In this document: positions 33,556-42,091 of the stretch, in pieces | Layout of the letters: the number at the start of each line of letters is the position of its first letter | How positions within the stretch are numbered: the stretch's first letter is position 1 | NCBI GenBank assembly: GCA_030005635.1 | Contig: JARUHP010000017.1 | Location: 22,688 to 86,687, forward strand | Source of the DNA: Deltaproteobacteria bacterium IMCC39146 | GTDB lineage: Bacteria > Desulfobacterota > Desulfuromonadia > Desulfuromonadales > BM103 | DNA length: 64,000 nucleotides | Reading direction: 5' to 3' | The notes under the pieces: generated by a model | Seen by the model: the letters and a program-made list of their open reading frames with translations, nothing else | What the model was told of the DNA's origin: nothing | Databases searched by the model: none | Made by a program: the position numbers and the translations under genes

Positions 33556-34689
33556 ATGGAAAGACCAGACCTGGCGGGTTATGCCGCGCAAAGTGAAACT
33601 TCACTCGGACGAAGATATCCAGAGGTCTATAAGGATGATCGGCCGGCTTATGAACGCGACCGTGATCGCATCATCCACTGTGCGGCCTTCAGGCGCCTGG
33701 AATATAAAACTCAGGTTTTTGTTAACCATGAAGGGGATTATTACCGTACTCGCCTGACTCATTCTTTGGAAGTCGCCCAGATCGGCCGAGGCATTGCCCG
33801 GCGCTTGAAACTCAACGAAGACCTGGTGGAGACTCTTGCCCTGGCTCATGACCTTGGTCATACACCTTTCGGCCACACCGGCGAAGATGTGTTGAATCGC
33901 CTGATGTCTCCCTATGGTGGTTTTGAACACAACCGTCAGTCGTTAAGGGTCGTCGAGAACCTTGAAGAACGTTATCCTGGTTTTAACGGTTTAAACCTGA
34001 GTTGGGAGGCCCGCGAAGGAATCATCAAGCACTCTTCTGATTATGATCTCCCCAATGGCTCGGGGTATGAGGAGTACAGACCGGATTTGAGACCCACTCT
34101 TGAAGCCCAGATTATCGACCTTGCCGATGAAATTGCTTACAATAATCACGACATTGATGACGGCCTCAAGGCCCGCTACCTGGAACCTGAGGCCTTGATG
34201 AAGATTGATATCTGGGCTGACACCTATGCCAGGGTGAAGGAGAAATATCCGTCTCTCCCTGAAGATCGTCAGATTCTGCAAACGATCAGTCATTTGATCG
34301 GCCGCCTGATTATGGACCTTGTTGATCAGACCAGGGTTAACATTCTGGAGGCGGGGATAAACACTCGGGAGGCGGTCCGTACACATTCTGGCAATCTGGT
34401 AATGTTCAGCAGCGAGACAGCGGCGCGTAACCGTGAATTGAAAAGATTCCTATATAAAAACCTCTACAGGCATTACAAGGTGGAACGGATGCGCATCAAG
34501 GCGGAGCGCTTCCTGACCATGCTTTTTGAGAACTACCTGCAGAACCCGACACTTTTGCCGTCGGGCTACCAAGAAAAGTATGAGCAGTATGGACGGGAGC
34601 GGGTGGTCTGTGATTATATCGCCGGCATGACCGATCGTTATGCTCTGGACGAATACAAACGTCTCTTTGATCCGTACGAAAGGGTCTGA
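33556..34689 (+). CDS. dgt: Deoxyguanosinetriphosphate triphosphohydrolase-like protein
   Basis: 377-residue HD-domain nucleotidase, releasing triphosphate from dNTPs. Metal-binding residues are H in RLTHSLEVAQIGRGIAR, HD in ALAHDLGHTPFGHTGE, and D in LADEIAYNNHDIDDGL. The N-terminal RDRDRIIHCAAFRRLEYKTQVF is typical of the shorter Dgt group (about 370-380 residues), which lacks the E. coli-specific insert. ATG 33556 is preceded by GGAGG at 33546-33550. Likely role: control of dNTP pools, possibly also antiphage defence as reported for some dGTPases. It is a single gene, convergent with yhbY. Confidence 0.93.
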   Translation: MERPDLAGYAAQSETSLGRRYPEVYKDDRPAYERDRDRIIHCAAFRRLEYKTQVFVNHEGDYYRTRLTHSLEVAQIGRGIARRLKLNEDLVETLALAHDLGHTPFGHTGEDVLNRLMSPYGGFEHNRQSLRVVENLEERYPGFNGLNLSWEAREGIIKHSSDYDLPNGSGYEEYRPDLRPTLEAQIIDLADEIAYNNHDIDDGLKARYLEPEALMKIDIWADTYARVKEKYPSLPEDRQILQTISHLIGRLIMDLVDQTRVNILEAGINTREAVRTHSGNLVMFSSETAARNRELKRFLYKNLYRHYKVERMRIKAERFLTMLFENYLQNPTLLPSGYQEKYEQYGRERVVCDYIAGMTDRYALDEYKRLFDPYERV

Positions 34690-34697
34690 ATCAGCGA

Positions 34698-35015
34698 TCA
34701 GGCTTTGGGTAGGTTAATGGTTTTGTCTTCGTTCTGGCGATAGAGAAGGAAGTTCTTACCAATCACCTGAACAACCGCTGCGCCTGTTTCTGCGGCGAGT
34801 TCTGCAGCGACAATTTTGCGATCCTCCAGGCAACCATCCTGGATCTTTACTTTGATCAGTTCGTGAGTCTCAAGAGCTTCGTTTGTCGCCTTAACGACTT
34901 CTTCGCTGAGATGGTGCTTGCCGATCATAACAAAGGGCTTTAGGCCGTGACCGAGACCGCGCAAAAAGCGGTTTTGCTTGCCGGTGAGTTGTATTGCTGT
35001 TGCTGTTTCTGACAT
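34698..35015 (-). CDS. yhbY: CRM-domain ribosome assembly RNA-binding protein YhbY
   Basis: 105 residues with a CRM domain: LTGKQNRFLRGLGHGLKPFVMIGK, followed by a helix EEVVKATNEALETHELIKVKI and VQVIGKNFLLYR. The GxxG-type RNA-binding loop lies in the first part. YhbY associates with pre-50S particles in E. coli. Length and order are standard. It is divergent from the metallo-hydrolase gene and convergent with dgt, eight bases apart. Confidence 0.94.
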   Translation of the reverse strand: MSETATAIQLTGKQNRFLRGLGHGLKPFVMIGKHHLSEEVVKATNEALETHELIKVKIQDGCLEDRKIVAAELAAETGAAVVQVIGKNFLLYRQNEDKTINLPKA

Positions 35016-35157
35016 CTGTTTGTTCCTTTATTGGCTTCAGCCCCTTAGTTATGCGGGCGAAACAAGAAAATTGACTACTTGAGGCGGGCACTATAGCATC
35101 GACCCGTGATTTCGTGGAAGCCTGTTTCTGGAGAGAGCCTGACATTATTTTTCTGTT

Positions 35158-35994
35158 ATGACCCTACACCTTGCAATAGTCTGTGAAAATACCGTTGGAC
35201 GGCCGATTTCCGCGTGTGGAGAGCACGGTTTTTCCTGCCTGGTACGTACTAATACCGGGACCTGGCTCTTTGATACCGGTTGTGGTGAAACCCTTTTGGG
35301 TAATCTTGATGCACTGGAGATCGATGCCAACCAGATTGACGCCGTGATACTGAGCCATGGTCACTATGATCACTGCGGCGGGTTGCTGCCGTTGCTGCAG
35401 AAGATCGGGTCACGACCTGTTTATTCACACCCTCGGATTTTTAGCGAACGGTTCTGGCAGGGGCAGCATGAAGAACGTGACATCAGCCTGCCGTACACCC
35501 GGTCAGCGCTTGAATCTGTCGGGGCGATCTTCCATCATCTGGATTCTTTTGCAGCGCTTGCTCCAGGGCTCTATTTCAGTGGCTCGATCCCACGCCTTGA
35601 TCCCCACGAAAAAGGCGACCCACATCTGGTTCAACGGTCGGCTAAAGGCGAAGGGTGGTTCGATGATGAATTTTTCGATGACGCGGCTCTGGCCATTGAG
35701 ACACAAAAGGGTCTCGTCATCCTACTTGGATGTGCACATTCAGGCTTGATCAATACTGTCGAGCATTTTCGCCGTGAATTAGGTGACCCCCGTATTCACG
35801 CGATTATTGGTGGTACGCACCTCGGCCCGTCCAGTGATGAGCAGTTTGCCGCAACCGTTGACTATTTGAAGCCTCTTGATTTTGATCGACTGGGCGTTTC
35901 TCACTGTACCGGGCAGATCCGTTCTGCTCAGCTGTATGCGCATTTCCCCAATAAAGTTTTCTTCGCAAATGTAGGTTCAACCTTTAGAGTCTAG
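35158..35994 (+). CDS. MBL-fold metallo-hydrolase
   Basis: 278 residues of the metallo-beta-lactamase superfamily, closest in pattern to the group annotated as dihydropteroate or methanopterin-precursor synthase-like (COG1237). The dimetal motif HxHxDH is in VILSHGHYDHCGGL (about 64-77). LLGCAHSGLINTV and IIGGTHLGPSS supply later histidines, and the last His region is FDRLGVSHCTGQ. The N-terminal CENTVGRP...GEHGFSCLV is characteristic of this group. Substrate is unknown. ATG 35158 has no strong ribosome-binding site; the gene is followed by a CTGGG-type repeat. Confidence 0.88.
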   Translation: MTLHLAIVCENTVGRPISACGEHGFSCLVRTNTGTWLFDTGCGETLLGNLDALEIDANQIDAVILSHGHYDHCGGLLPLLQKIGSRPVYSHPRIFSERFWQGQHEERDISLPYTRSALESVGAIFHHLDSFAALAPGLYFSGSIPRLDPHEKGDPHLVQRSAKGEGWFDDEFFDDAALAIETQKGLVILLGCAHSGLINTVEHFRRELGDPRIHAIIGGTHLGPSSDEQFAATVDYLKPLDFDRLGVSHCTGQIRSAQLYAHFPNKVFFANVGSTFRV

Positions 35995-35997
35995 AGA

Positions 35998-36025
35998 CCG
36001 GGGGCTGAGGGCTGGGGGCTGGCAT
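35998..36025 (+). repeat. GGGCTGG tandem run (dispersed family)
   Basis: Three imperfect copies of GGGGGCTGA/GGGCTGG-type units directly after the MBL gene. Similar runs occur at 46264-46304 and, in inverted orientation, around 32315-32335. Confidence 0.7.
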
Positions 36026-36090
36026 ACCACAGGACAATCTCTTTTTAAAGTCACTAGTTTTTGGTCACTGATATCTAAAGGTTTAACACC

Positions 36091-36789
36091 ATGGGGACAC
36101 CGCTTTGCATCCTGATTGTCGACGACTCCAAGTTTTTCATCGAACTGGAGAAGCAATTCCTTCGCAATACGCCGGCAACGGTCTTGGCCGCAGACACTGC
36201 CAGAGAAGCCCTGTTGTTGGCCAGGGAATATCGACCCAGCCTCGTCTATATGGATGTTGATATGCCGGAGCTGAATGGTTTTGATTGCTGTCGTGCCTTT
36301 AAGTCTGAACCTGAGCTGCGTGAGATTCCTGTTGTCTTGATAGGAGGGGATGATCCTGCAACAAATGAGACAACAGCTCGCGCTTGCGGTGCGGCGGATT
36401 ATTTACCCAAACCGCTTGATCGACGTCTCTTCTTAGCTTCCGGACATCGTTTCCTGGTCAGTATCGATCGACGTGAGCCACGCAGGAACTGTCAGATTAT
36501 CGTTGACTATACCTGTCGTGGTCGGCGCCTGATGGGACGTTGCATTGATATCAGCAGTGGTGGTATGTTTCTAGAGTCTCAACCTTCGGCTCAAGCTGGC
36601 GAGTCGCTGCTGCTTAAATTCTGTTTGCCCGATGAGAAGAAAACCCCGGTCGAGGTGCATGGCAGGATCGCCTGGGCGAATGCCAAGGGCTCCATTATTA
36701 AAGAAGGTTTTCCTCTCGGCTATGGTGTCGAGTTTGTTGAGATCGCCGACTCAGTCGGTACCGCTTTACGCAGTTGTTTCGGCACATAG
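36091..36789 (+). CDS. Response regulator with receiver and PilZ domains
   Basis: 232 residues. A CheY-like receiver (about 1-120) has the acid pair D11-D12, phospho-acceptor D55 in LVYMDVDMPE and Lys in YLPKPLD. A PilZ domain follows (about 125-225) with RREPR and DISSGGMFLE, the c-di-GMP-binding RxxxR and D-x-S-x2-G signatures. Such proteins join phosphorylation to c-di-GMP sensing, often for motility, development or polysaccharide control. No histidine kinase is nearby. A paralogue follows 42 bases downstream in the same direction, so the pair probably arose by tandem duplication. Confidence 0.92.
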   Translation: MGTPLCILIVDDSKFFIELEKQFLRNTPATVLAADTAREALLLAREYRPSLVYMDVDMPELNGFDCCRAFKSEPELREIPVVLIGGDDPATNETTARACGAADYLPKPLDRRLFLASGHRFLVSIDRREPRRNCQIIVDYTCRGRRLMGRCIDISSGGMFLESQPSAQAGESLLLKFCLPDEKKTPVEVHGRIAWANAKGSIIKEGFPLGYGVEFVEIADSVGTALRSCFGT

Positions 36790-36831
36790 GCTACTTTTGA
36801 AGCGTTTTTTGTCTGATTGTGGGGGGCCATA

Positions 36832-37533
36832 ATGAGTAAGCTAAGTATCCTTCTGGCGGATGACTCCCGGTTTTTCCGGGCGATAGAAAGCCAGTTCCTG
36901 CAAAAAACTCCAGCGGTAATCCTTGAGGCCGACGATTGCGATACAGCCTTAGCGATGGTTCGCAACGAAAGACCGGATTTGGTCTATCTTTCCTTTTCGT
37001 TGCCGCCAACCGGAGGCCTTGATTGCTGTCAAAGGATCAAAAAAGATCCCGAATTGCGAACAATTCCTGTGGTTATCGTCTGTGATCCGGACGCCCCTGA
37101 GCAACCTGAACTCGCCGGGAAGAAGGGCTGTGACGCATGTCTGAGTAAACCTCTGGACAAGCATAGCTTCCTGCAACTCGGCAGAAAGTTTCTTCCGGGA
37201 GTCCGGGAGCACCGGAAACCCACTTTCTTCCGAGTTACCATCCTTTCTGGAGGTGAAGAGTTTGCCGGCAAGTGTTTGGACCTATCAGGCGGTGGGATGT
37301 TCGTTGAGAGCCAAGCCGATCTACCCCCTGGCACAGAAATCGAATTAAGCTTTAAACTCCCTGATGGACCTTCGACGCAACTCAGTTGCAGTGCTGTAAT
37401 TACATGGTTGAACCGCAAGCCCACCCCCATGAAACCACATTATCCAAACGGCCTCGGCATCATGTTTGTTAAGCCCCCCGAGGCTGTTCATAAGGCAATC
37501 CTTCGCGTCTCCGACAAAAAAACGTCCAGCTGA
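36832..37533 (+). CDS. Pseudo-receiver-PilZ protein lacking the phospho-acceptor Asp
   Basis: 233 residues, the same layout as its upstream neighbour. The acid pair D10-D11 and the Lys in CLSKPLD are kept. The phospho-acceptor position is serine (S54 in LVYLSFSLPP), so normal phosphorylation is impossible. The PilZ part keeps DLSGGGMFVE, but its arginine motif is altered (REHRK), so c-di-GMP binding is doubtful. ATG 36832 follows TGGGGGG; the in-frame TTG at 36817 is unlikely. It may act as a constitutive or partner-controlled form of the first protein, possibly by heterodimerisation; that is inference. Confidence 0.9.
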   Translation: MSKLSILLADDSRFFRAIESQFLQKTPAVILEADDCDTALAMVRNERPDLVYLSFSLPPTGGLDCCQRIKKDPELRTIPVVIVCDPDAPEQPELAGKKGCDACLSKPLDKHSFLQLGRKFLPGVREHRKPTFFRVTILSGGEEFAGKCLDLSGGGMFVESQADLPPGTEIELSFKLPDGPSTQLSCSAVITWLNRKPTPMKPHYPNGLGIMFVKPPEAVHKAILRVSDKKTSS

Positions 37534-37591
37534 CAAACGCTCAGTTTTCTGCTAAAAGATCAGTCCAAATATGTAACAATTAGGAGTAGTA

Positions 37592-37774
37592 ATGAAGATT
37601 TATATCGCCAAAAACAAGTGTCATGGATCGGGAGAATGTCTAAAAGCCTGTCCTCACGGCGCTTTACAGATCATCGACGGCAAGGCTGTGGTTGATCATG
37701 ACATCTGTGATCTGGACGGGCTTTGTCTCCCTGCTTGCCCCCATGATGCAATTTGTATTGCAGAAGAGGCTTAG
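37592..37774 (+). CDS. Small 2x[4Fe-4S]-type ferredoxin with altered ligands
   Basis: 60 residues with two bacterial-ferredoxin half-motifs, CHGSGECLKACP and CDLDGLCLPACP. In each, the second ligand of the usual C-x2-C-x2-C-x3-CP is not cysteine: serine in the first and aspartate in the second. A C-x2-D-x2-C cluster is known from Pyrococcus furiosus ferredoxin, where the cluster gains or loses one iron easily. Partner enzymes are not evident. Start ATG 37592 has AGGAG at 37582-37586. It is a single gene with a strong terminator, placed before the second 12-heme cytochrome. Confidence 0.88.
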   Translation: MKIYIAKNKCHGSGECLKACPHGALQIIDGKAVVDHDICDLDGLCLPACPHDAICIAEEA

Positions 37775-37822
37775 TAGGATAGCTCAGTAGAATAGGGTGT
37801 TTTACACCTCAGAAGTTGCTTC

Positions 37823-37859
37823 AATAATGGCGTCAGGCTCTCCTGACGCCATTATTTTT
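37823..37859 (+). terminator. Rho-independent terminator of the ferredoxin gene
   Basis: Perfect 15-bp stem AATAATGGCGTCAGG/CCTGACGCCATTATT with loop CTCT, followed by TTTA. Confidence 0.9.
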
Positions 37860-37960
37860 ATCTGCCTTAGAACGTTCCTCTCTCAAAAATTGCTAAAACA
37901 CAGTTGTCTGCTAAAGTTTGTATTAATTTATTCTTTTTAAATTTTTGAAAGGAGATCAAA

Positions 37961-39832
37961 ATGAATAAATGGGTTTTGTTGGTTTGCCTTGTGGGCTTCT
38001 TGGCTATACCAGTTTATGCACTTGCTGATGATGGCAAGTGTATTACCTGCCACGAAGGAATTGAAAAGATATCAGAAGTCGACGGCATGAGTCATTTGAG
38101 TTGCACGGACTGCCACAAGGGAGATGATTCTGCTGTAGAAGCAGAGCAGGCGCATACAGGCATGTATGGCAATCCCAGCGACTTTCGTGTGATTGAAGAA
38201 ACCTGCGGCACATGTCATCCCGAAGAGGTCGAAAACAACATGAAGTCCCTGCATTCAACCAGTGCCGGGATTATTAGTGGCACACGTTATGATTTCGGAG
38301 CTCAGGATCGGGCTTCTATCTATGCCAATTATGCTGTTAAGGATGACAACCCGGAAGGTGAGTATGCCCTGGCTGAACTGGCAGAAGTCCCCTATTATGA
38401 CCCGAGCAAACCGGAAAGTTCAACCAACTCTACTGGCGACGATTATCTGCGCAATCAGTGTTTGCGTTGTCATCTTTGGAGTGACGGACATCAGCGCGAT
38501 GGCGACTATCGTGCAAGCGGTTGCGCCGCTTGTCATGTCATTTATTCTGATGCCGGTCTCTATGAAGGCGGTGACAAGGCGATTGACAAGAGTCAGAAAG
38601 ACCGGCCGAGGTTTCATCGTATAACCTCGAAGATTTCTGAGACCCAATGTATCCACTGCCACAACCGTGGCGGTCGTACTGGCGTCAGCTTTATAGGTAC
38701 CATGGAAAGCGACGCTTACGGTACTCCATGGACGGGTTCCGGTGGTAAACAGGGTAAACTCCACGGCAAGAACTACAATCACCTGCAAGCTGACGTTCAC
38801 TACGATAAAGGTATGACTTGCATCGACTGTCACACCAAGCAGGATCTACACGGTGACGGCAATATTTATGCTAAGAAATGGCAAGCTGTTGAAGTTGAGT
38901 GCGAAGACTGCCATGGCACCATGCAGAAGAGATCAGATTTGAAAAGCTCTTGGGGCAACCCCTTGACGAACCTGAAAGAGAAGGACGGCAAGATTATCCT
39001 TACCAGCAAGATAACAGGTAAGGGGCACGTGGTCTCCCAGGTCTCCGAGGCCAAGTACTCTTCTGAGGGCCATACTGCCATGGTTAACATCCCTGCTCAC
39101 ATGGAAAAACTTGAGTGTTACACCTGTCATGCAACCTGGGCTCCGCAGTGCTATGGTTGTCACGCCAAGCAGGACATCGCCAAACCTAATGGCGATTGGT
39201 TGAATTCAAAAGAGGGTGGGGATGTCAGTATGGCAAGCCACAAGGATAACCGTGAGAAAACGGCTTATTCCTGGAACGAATCCCGTTCTTATCTACGTTG
39301 GGAGACACCGATTATCGGTTGGAACCCAGAGGGCAAGATCAGTACCTTTATCCCCGGCTGCCAGGTGTTCTTTACGCAGATGGACGGCGACAAGAATCTA
39401 GTCCTCAACAAGACCTACACCACGGTAGATGGCACCAGTGGTATAGCGACCAATCCGATTCAACCCCATACCGTCACCAAGAAGGCTCGTACCTGCGCTG
39501 ATTGTCACATGTCGCGTAAGGCTCTTGGTCTCGGTAATGGCACGTATATGATTGGCAAGAATTTCCCGGAAGGTGCGCCAATCGATTTTGAGCTTGAGAG
39601 GATTGTCGATGAAGACGGCAAGCAGATCCAGGCAACCAATCATATAGGCGCTCGACCGTTAAATAAAGAAGAGCAACAGAAGATTATGAAGGCCGGAACC
39701 TGTGAGGCCTGTCATGGTATGGACCCAGACTTCTGGGCTAAAATGAAGAAGGCTAATGCTATCAAGACCGCTCCTGATGATGAGATGCACACCCTAGGTA
39801 TTCGAAGAATCCTGAAGAATGGTGTGAAATAA
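37961..39832 (+). CDS. Large 12-heme c-type cytochrome
   Basis: 623 residues with a signal peptide (about 1-23) and twelve CxxCH motifs (CITCH, CTDCH, CGTCH, CLRCH, CAACH, CIHCH, CIDCH, CEDCH, CYTCH, CYGCH, CADCH, CEACH). They are spread unevenly, with heme-poor stretches around residues 90-160 and 410-510 that may be a folded domain. It is unlike the compact 12-heme protein at 5095. Likely a periplasmic or outer-surface electron carrier or oxidoreductase. I do not recognise a named homologue. AAAGGAG at 37949-37955 supports ATG 37961. It is a single gene followed by a strong terminator. Confidence 0.9.
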   Translation: MNKWVLLVCLVGFLAIPVYALADDGKCITCHEGIEKISEVDGMSHLSCTDCHKGDDSAVEAEQAHTGMYGNPSDFRVIEETCGTCHPEEVENNMKSLHSTSAGIISGTRYDFGAQDRASIYANYAVKDDNPEGEYALAELAEVPYYDPSKPESSTNSTGDDYLRNQCLRCHLWSDGHQRDGDYRASGCAACHVIYSDAGLYEGGDKAIDKSQKDRPRFHRITSKISETQCIHCHNRGGRTGVSFIGTMESDAYGTPWTGSGGKQGKLHGKNYNHLQADVHYDKGMTCIDCHTKQDLHGDGNIYAKKWQAVEVECEDCHGTMQKRSDLKSSWGNPLTNLKEKDGKIILTSKITGKGHVVSQVSEAKYSSEGHTAMVNIPAHMEKLECYTCHATWAPQCYGCHAKQDIAKPNGDWLNSKEGGDVSMASHKDNREKTAYSWNESRSYLRWETPIIGWNPEGKISTFIPGCQVFFTQMDGDKNLVLNKTYTTVDGTSGIATNPIQPHTVTKKARTCADCHMSRKALGLGNGTYMIGKNFPEGAPIDFELERIVDEDGKQIQATNHIGARPLNKEEQQKIMKAGTCEACHGMDPDFWAKMKKANAIKTAPDDEMHTLGIRRILKNGVK

Positions 39833-39890
39833 TTATCTCTGGTCGCTTGTAAAACAAAAAAAGCCCCTTTGGGGGGGGCTTAGATTGTCG

Positions 39891-39923
39891 ACAAACCCCG
39901 CATTGAATTGATGCGGGGTTTGT
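39891..39923 (+). terminator. Terminator hairpin, probably bidirectional
   Basis: Perfect 13-bp stem ACAAACCCCGCAT/ATGCGGGGTTTGT with a 7-base loop, about 60 bases after the cytochrome stop. T-rich flank on the right (TTATATCTGTC). Confidence 0.8.
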
Positions 39924-40006
39924 TTATATCTGTCTGACGGTTTAAGCTTTTCTGTTTGTGTCTTCGGTAGTCTCAGGGCAACAGATTGTCAATCTGTTGC
40001 TCTTGC

Positions 40007-41869
40007 TTACCCTTCTGTATCAATATCCGCCTCAACCACAAAACGTTTAATCTTGCGCGTCGTAGTTTTCGGAAACTCATCCTCACGCAGGGTAAAGCGC
40101 TTCACCCTTTTATAGTCTGCCAGATTCTTGCCACGCTCAAGGACCTCTTTGCGAATGATTTCTTCGATCTTCTCCGGTCCAAAATGCCCGGGCCCAGATT
40201 TAGCAGCGTGCGCATCCAGAGCGTCCTGATCCGGGTAAATCATGGCGTACACTTCTTCAGAAGTTTTATTAACTTTATGACCGTAAACCATTATTTCTGC
40301 GATAAAAATACTATTGAGAAGCTCGTTCTCAACTTCTTCCGGATAGACGTTTTTACCATTCGCCGTAACGATCAGGTTCTTAAGGCGCCCGCAAATACTC
40401 AGGTAGCCATCCTCTTCGAGACGTCCCAGATCGCCGGTGTGGTACCAACCTTCTGTGATGGCTTCATTGGTAGCCGCCTGGTTATTGTAGTAACCAAGCA
40501 TGATGTTGGGGCCTTTTGCCCAGATCTCGCCGACACCGTCTGCGTTTGCGTCGTGGATCTTAACTTCGACACCCGGTATAGGTTTGCCGACGGTTCCCAG
40601 TCGCTTCACGGTGGGAGATTCGGCAGCGATAACCGGCGAGGTTTCGGTGATGCCATAGCCCTGGTAGACGTTAAGCCCCAGGTCCATCAGGGTAGCTGCA
40701 ACCTCCGGGTCGAGAGCCGCGCCGCCGCTGATAAAGACAGGGTTGCCGCCGAACGCCTCGCGGACCTTTTTTGTCACCAGGCCGCGGGTCGGAGTGAACT
40801 TAAATAGCGCTTTGGAGAGGGCTTGGCTTTCGATCTTGCGTGACATTCGGTCCGCGAGCAACCTGAATACCGCCGGGACGCCAAGCAGGAAATTGGGCTT
40901 TACCTCTGCCAGATTATCTCCTAACTTGCGCAGGCTTTCAGCGAAGGAGACCGTACCCCCAACCGTAAGCGGCAGGATGATCCCTGCGACCTGTTCAAAG
41001 ACGTGGTTGATCGGCAGAAAGGAGAGGGTGTGCATGCTCTGATCGAGGTCGAAGAGTTCTATAGCGGCGCGCACGTTGCTGGTGATGTTACGGTTGCTCA
41101 GCATGGCCCCCTTGGAGCGGCCCGTTGTCCCAGAGGTGTAAAGGATAACCGCGAGGTCATTTGGCGTGCAGTTGGTCAAGGGTGGAGGCGTCATTTTCTG
41201 AAAGTCTTCAAGGGCTTCTATCGCGAAAAGAGGGGCTTTATCGTCGGGGTCGCGCAGCAGACGAGTGAAGAAGTTTTTTTTCTTGTCCCCCTGCTTGGCC
41301 TCCGTGGGCATGACCAGTTGCTGAAAGTCTTCTGCCAGACCTTCAAAGACCTGGATGTCTGTGCTTGTGATTTTGTAGCGCTGACTGAGATGGTGCCATT
41401 CGCTGATAAGCAGGGCAAGGGCGTGCTCTACCTTTGGAGAGATTTGACCTTTTTGAGCGGGCGCCTGGTTCAGCAGGATGATCTTCTCGAGTTGCGGCAA
41501 GCTCTCCGCGATATCAAGGATCAAATCAAGGTGAGCCTGTTCTGTAAAGAGCACCCGGGCGCCGCAATCTGCAATGATATGACGCAATTCCCCCTGCTTA
41601 AGGTCTTTGTCGATCGGCACGGCGATGGCGCTGCTTTTGAGTGTGCCGAAGTAAGCCATGACCCAGGCAGGGGATGATGGCGCCAGCAAGGCAACGCGAT
41701 CACCCGCCTCCAGGCCCCACTCGACCAGTCCGGCGGCGATCTGGTCAGAGGTACTCCAGATCGTTGCGTAGCTGTAATCAACCCAGCGGCCGGCCACTTT
41801 GTGTCTCAGGGCAGTCTTGTTGGCGTGCGTGCGACAGCTTTCCTGCAGCATCTCTGTAATCAAAGCCAT
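40007..41869 (-). CDS. Long-chain fatty-acid--CoA ligase (AMP-binding)
   Basis: 620 residues of the adenylate-forming family. The core is complete: YTSGTTGRSKGAMLSNRN (P-loop), FLPINHVFEQ, GYGITETSPVIA, WYHTGDLGRLEEDGYL (with the ribose-binding Asp) and GRLKNLIVTANGKNVYPEEVE (hinge and A10-region Lys). It resembles long-chain acyl-CoA synthetases of the FadD15 type. An insert near residues 130-200 (KGQISPKVEHALALLISEWH...) is longer than in minimal homologues. It activates fatty acids for degradation or lipid synthesis, and could feed acyl-CoA starters to the polyketide synthase near 59 kb, though the loci are far apart. Confidence 0.92.
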   Translation of the reverse strand: MALITEMLQESCRTHANKTALRHKVAGRWVDYSYATIWSTSDQIAAGLVEWGLEAGDRVALLAPSSPAWVMAYFGTLKSSAIAVPIDKDLKQGELRHIIADCGARVLFTEQAHLDLILDIAESLPQLEKIILLNQAPAQKGQISPKVEHALALLISEWHHLSQRYKITSTDIQVFEGLAEDFQQLVMPTEAKQGDKKKNFFTRLLRDPDDKAPLFAIEALEDFQKMTPPPLTNCTPNDLAVILYTSGTTGRSKGAMLSNRNITSNVRAAIELFDLDQSMHTLSFLPINHVFEQVAGIILPLTVGGTVSFAESLRKLGDNLAEVKPNFLLGVPAVFRLLADRMSRKIESQALSKALFKFTPTRGLVTKKVREAFGGNPVFISGGAALDPEVAATLMDLGLNVYQGYGITETSPVIAAESPTVKRLGTVGKPIPGVEVKIHDANADGVGEIWAKGPNIMLGYYNNQAATNEAITEGWYHTGDLGRLEEDGYLSICGRLKNLIVTANGKNVYPEEVENELLNSIFIAEIMVYGHKVNKTSEEVYAMIYPDQDALDAHAAKSGPGHFGPEKIEEIIRKEVLERGKNLADYKRVKRFTLREDEFPKTTTRKIKRFVVEADIDTEG

Positions 41870-42091
41870 AGTGCCTCTCTGTTAGTAAGTATCTTTACTA
41901 TAATATCAGCATCTTAATCACGCCCATACGCACTTGGCAAGAATAAAGCCGACAGGCGCTTCTTGATCTTTGCTGTAAATAAGATCCATTCCCTTTTTTG
42001 CTTCTTTACAAATTACCAGTATTTCGATATTTTTCATTGTTGTTTAAAATTATACATAGATTTCTGTCGCAAGGGATAACCTCTTAATCAT

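Noticed and set aside
40986..41677. Plus-strand frames opposite the acyl-CoA ligase
   Set aside because: Antisense shadows; the minus-strand enzyme has all family motifs across the same bases.
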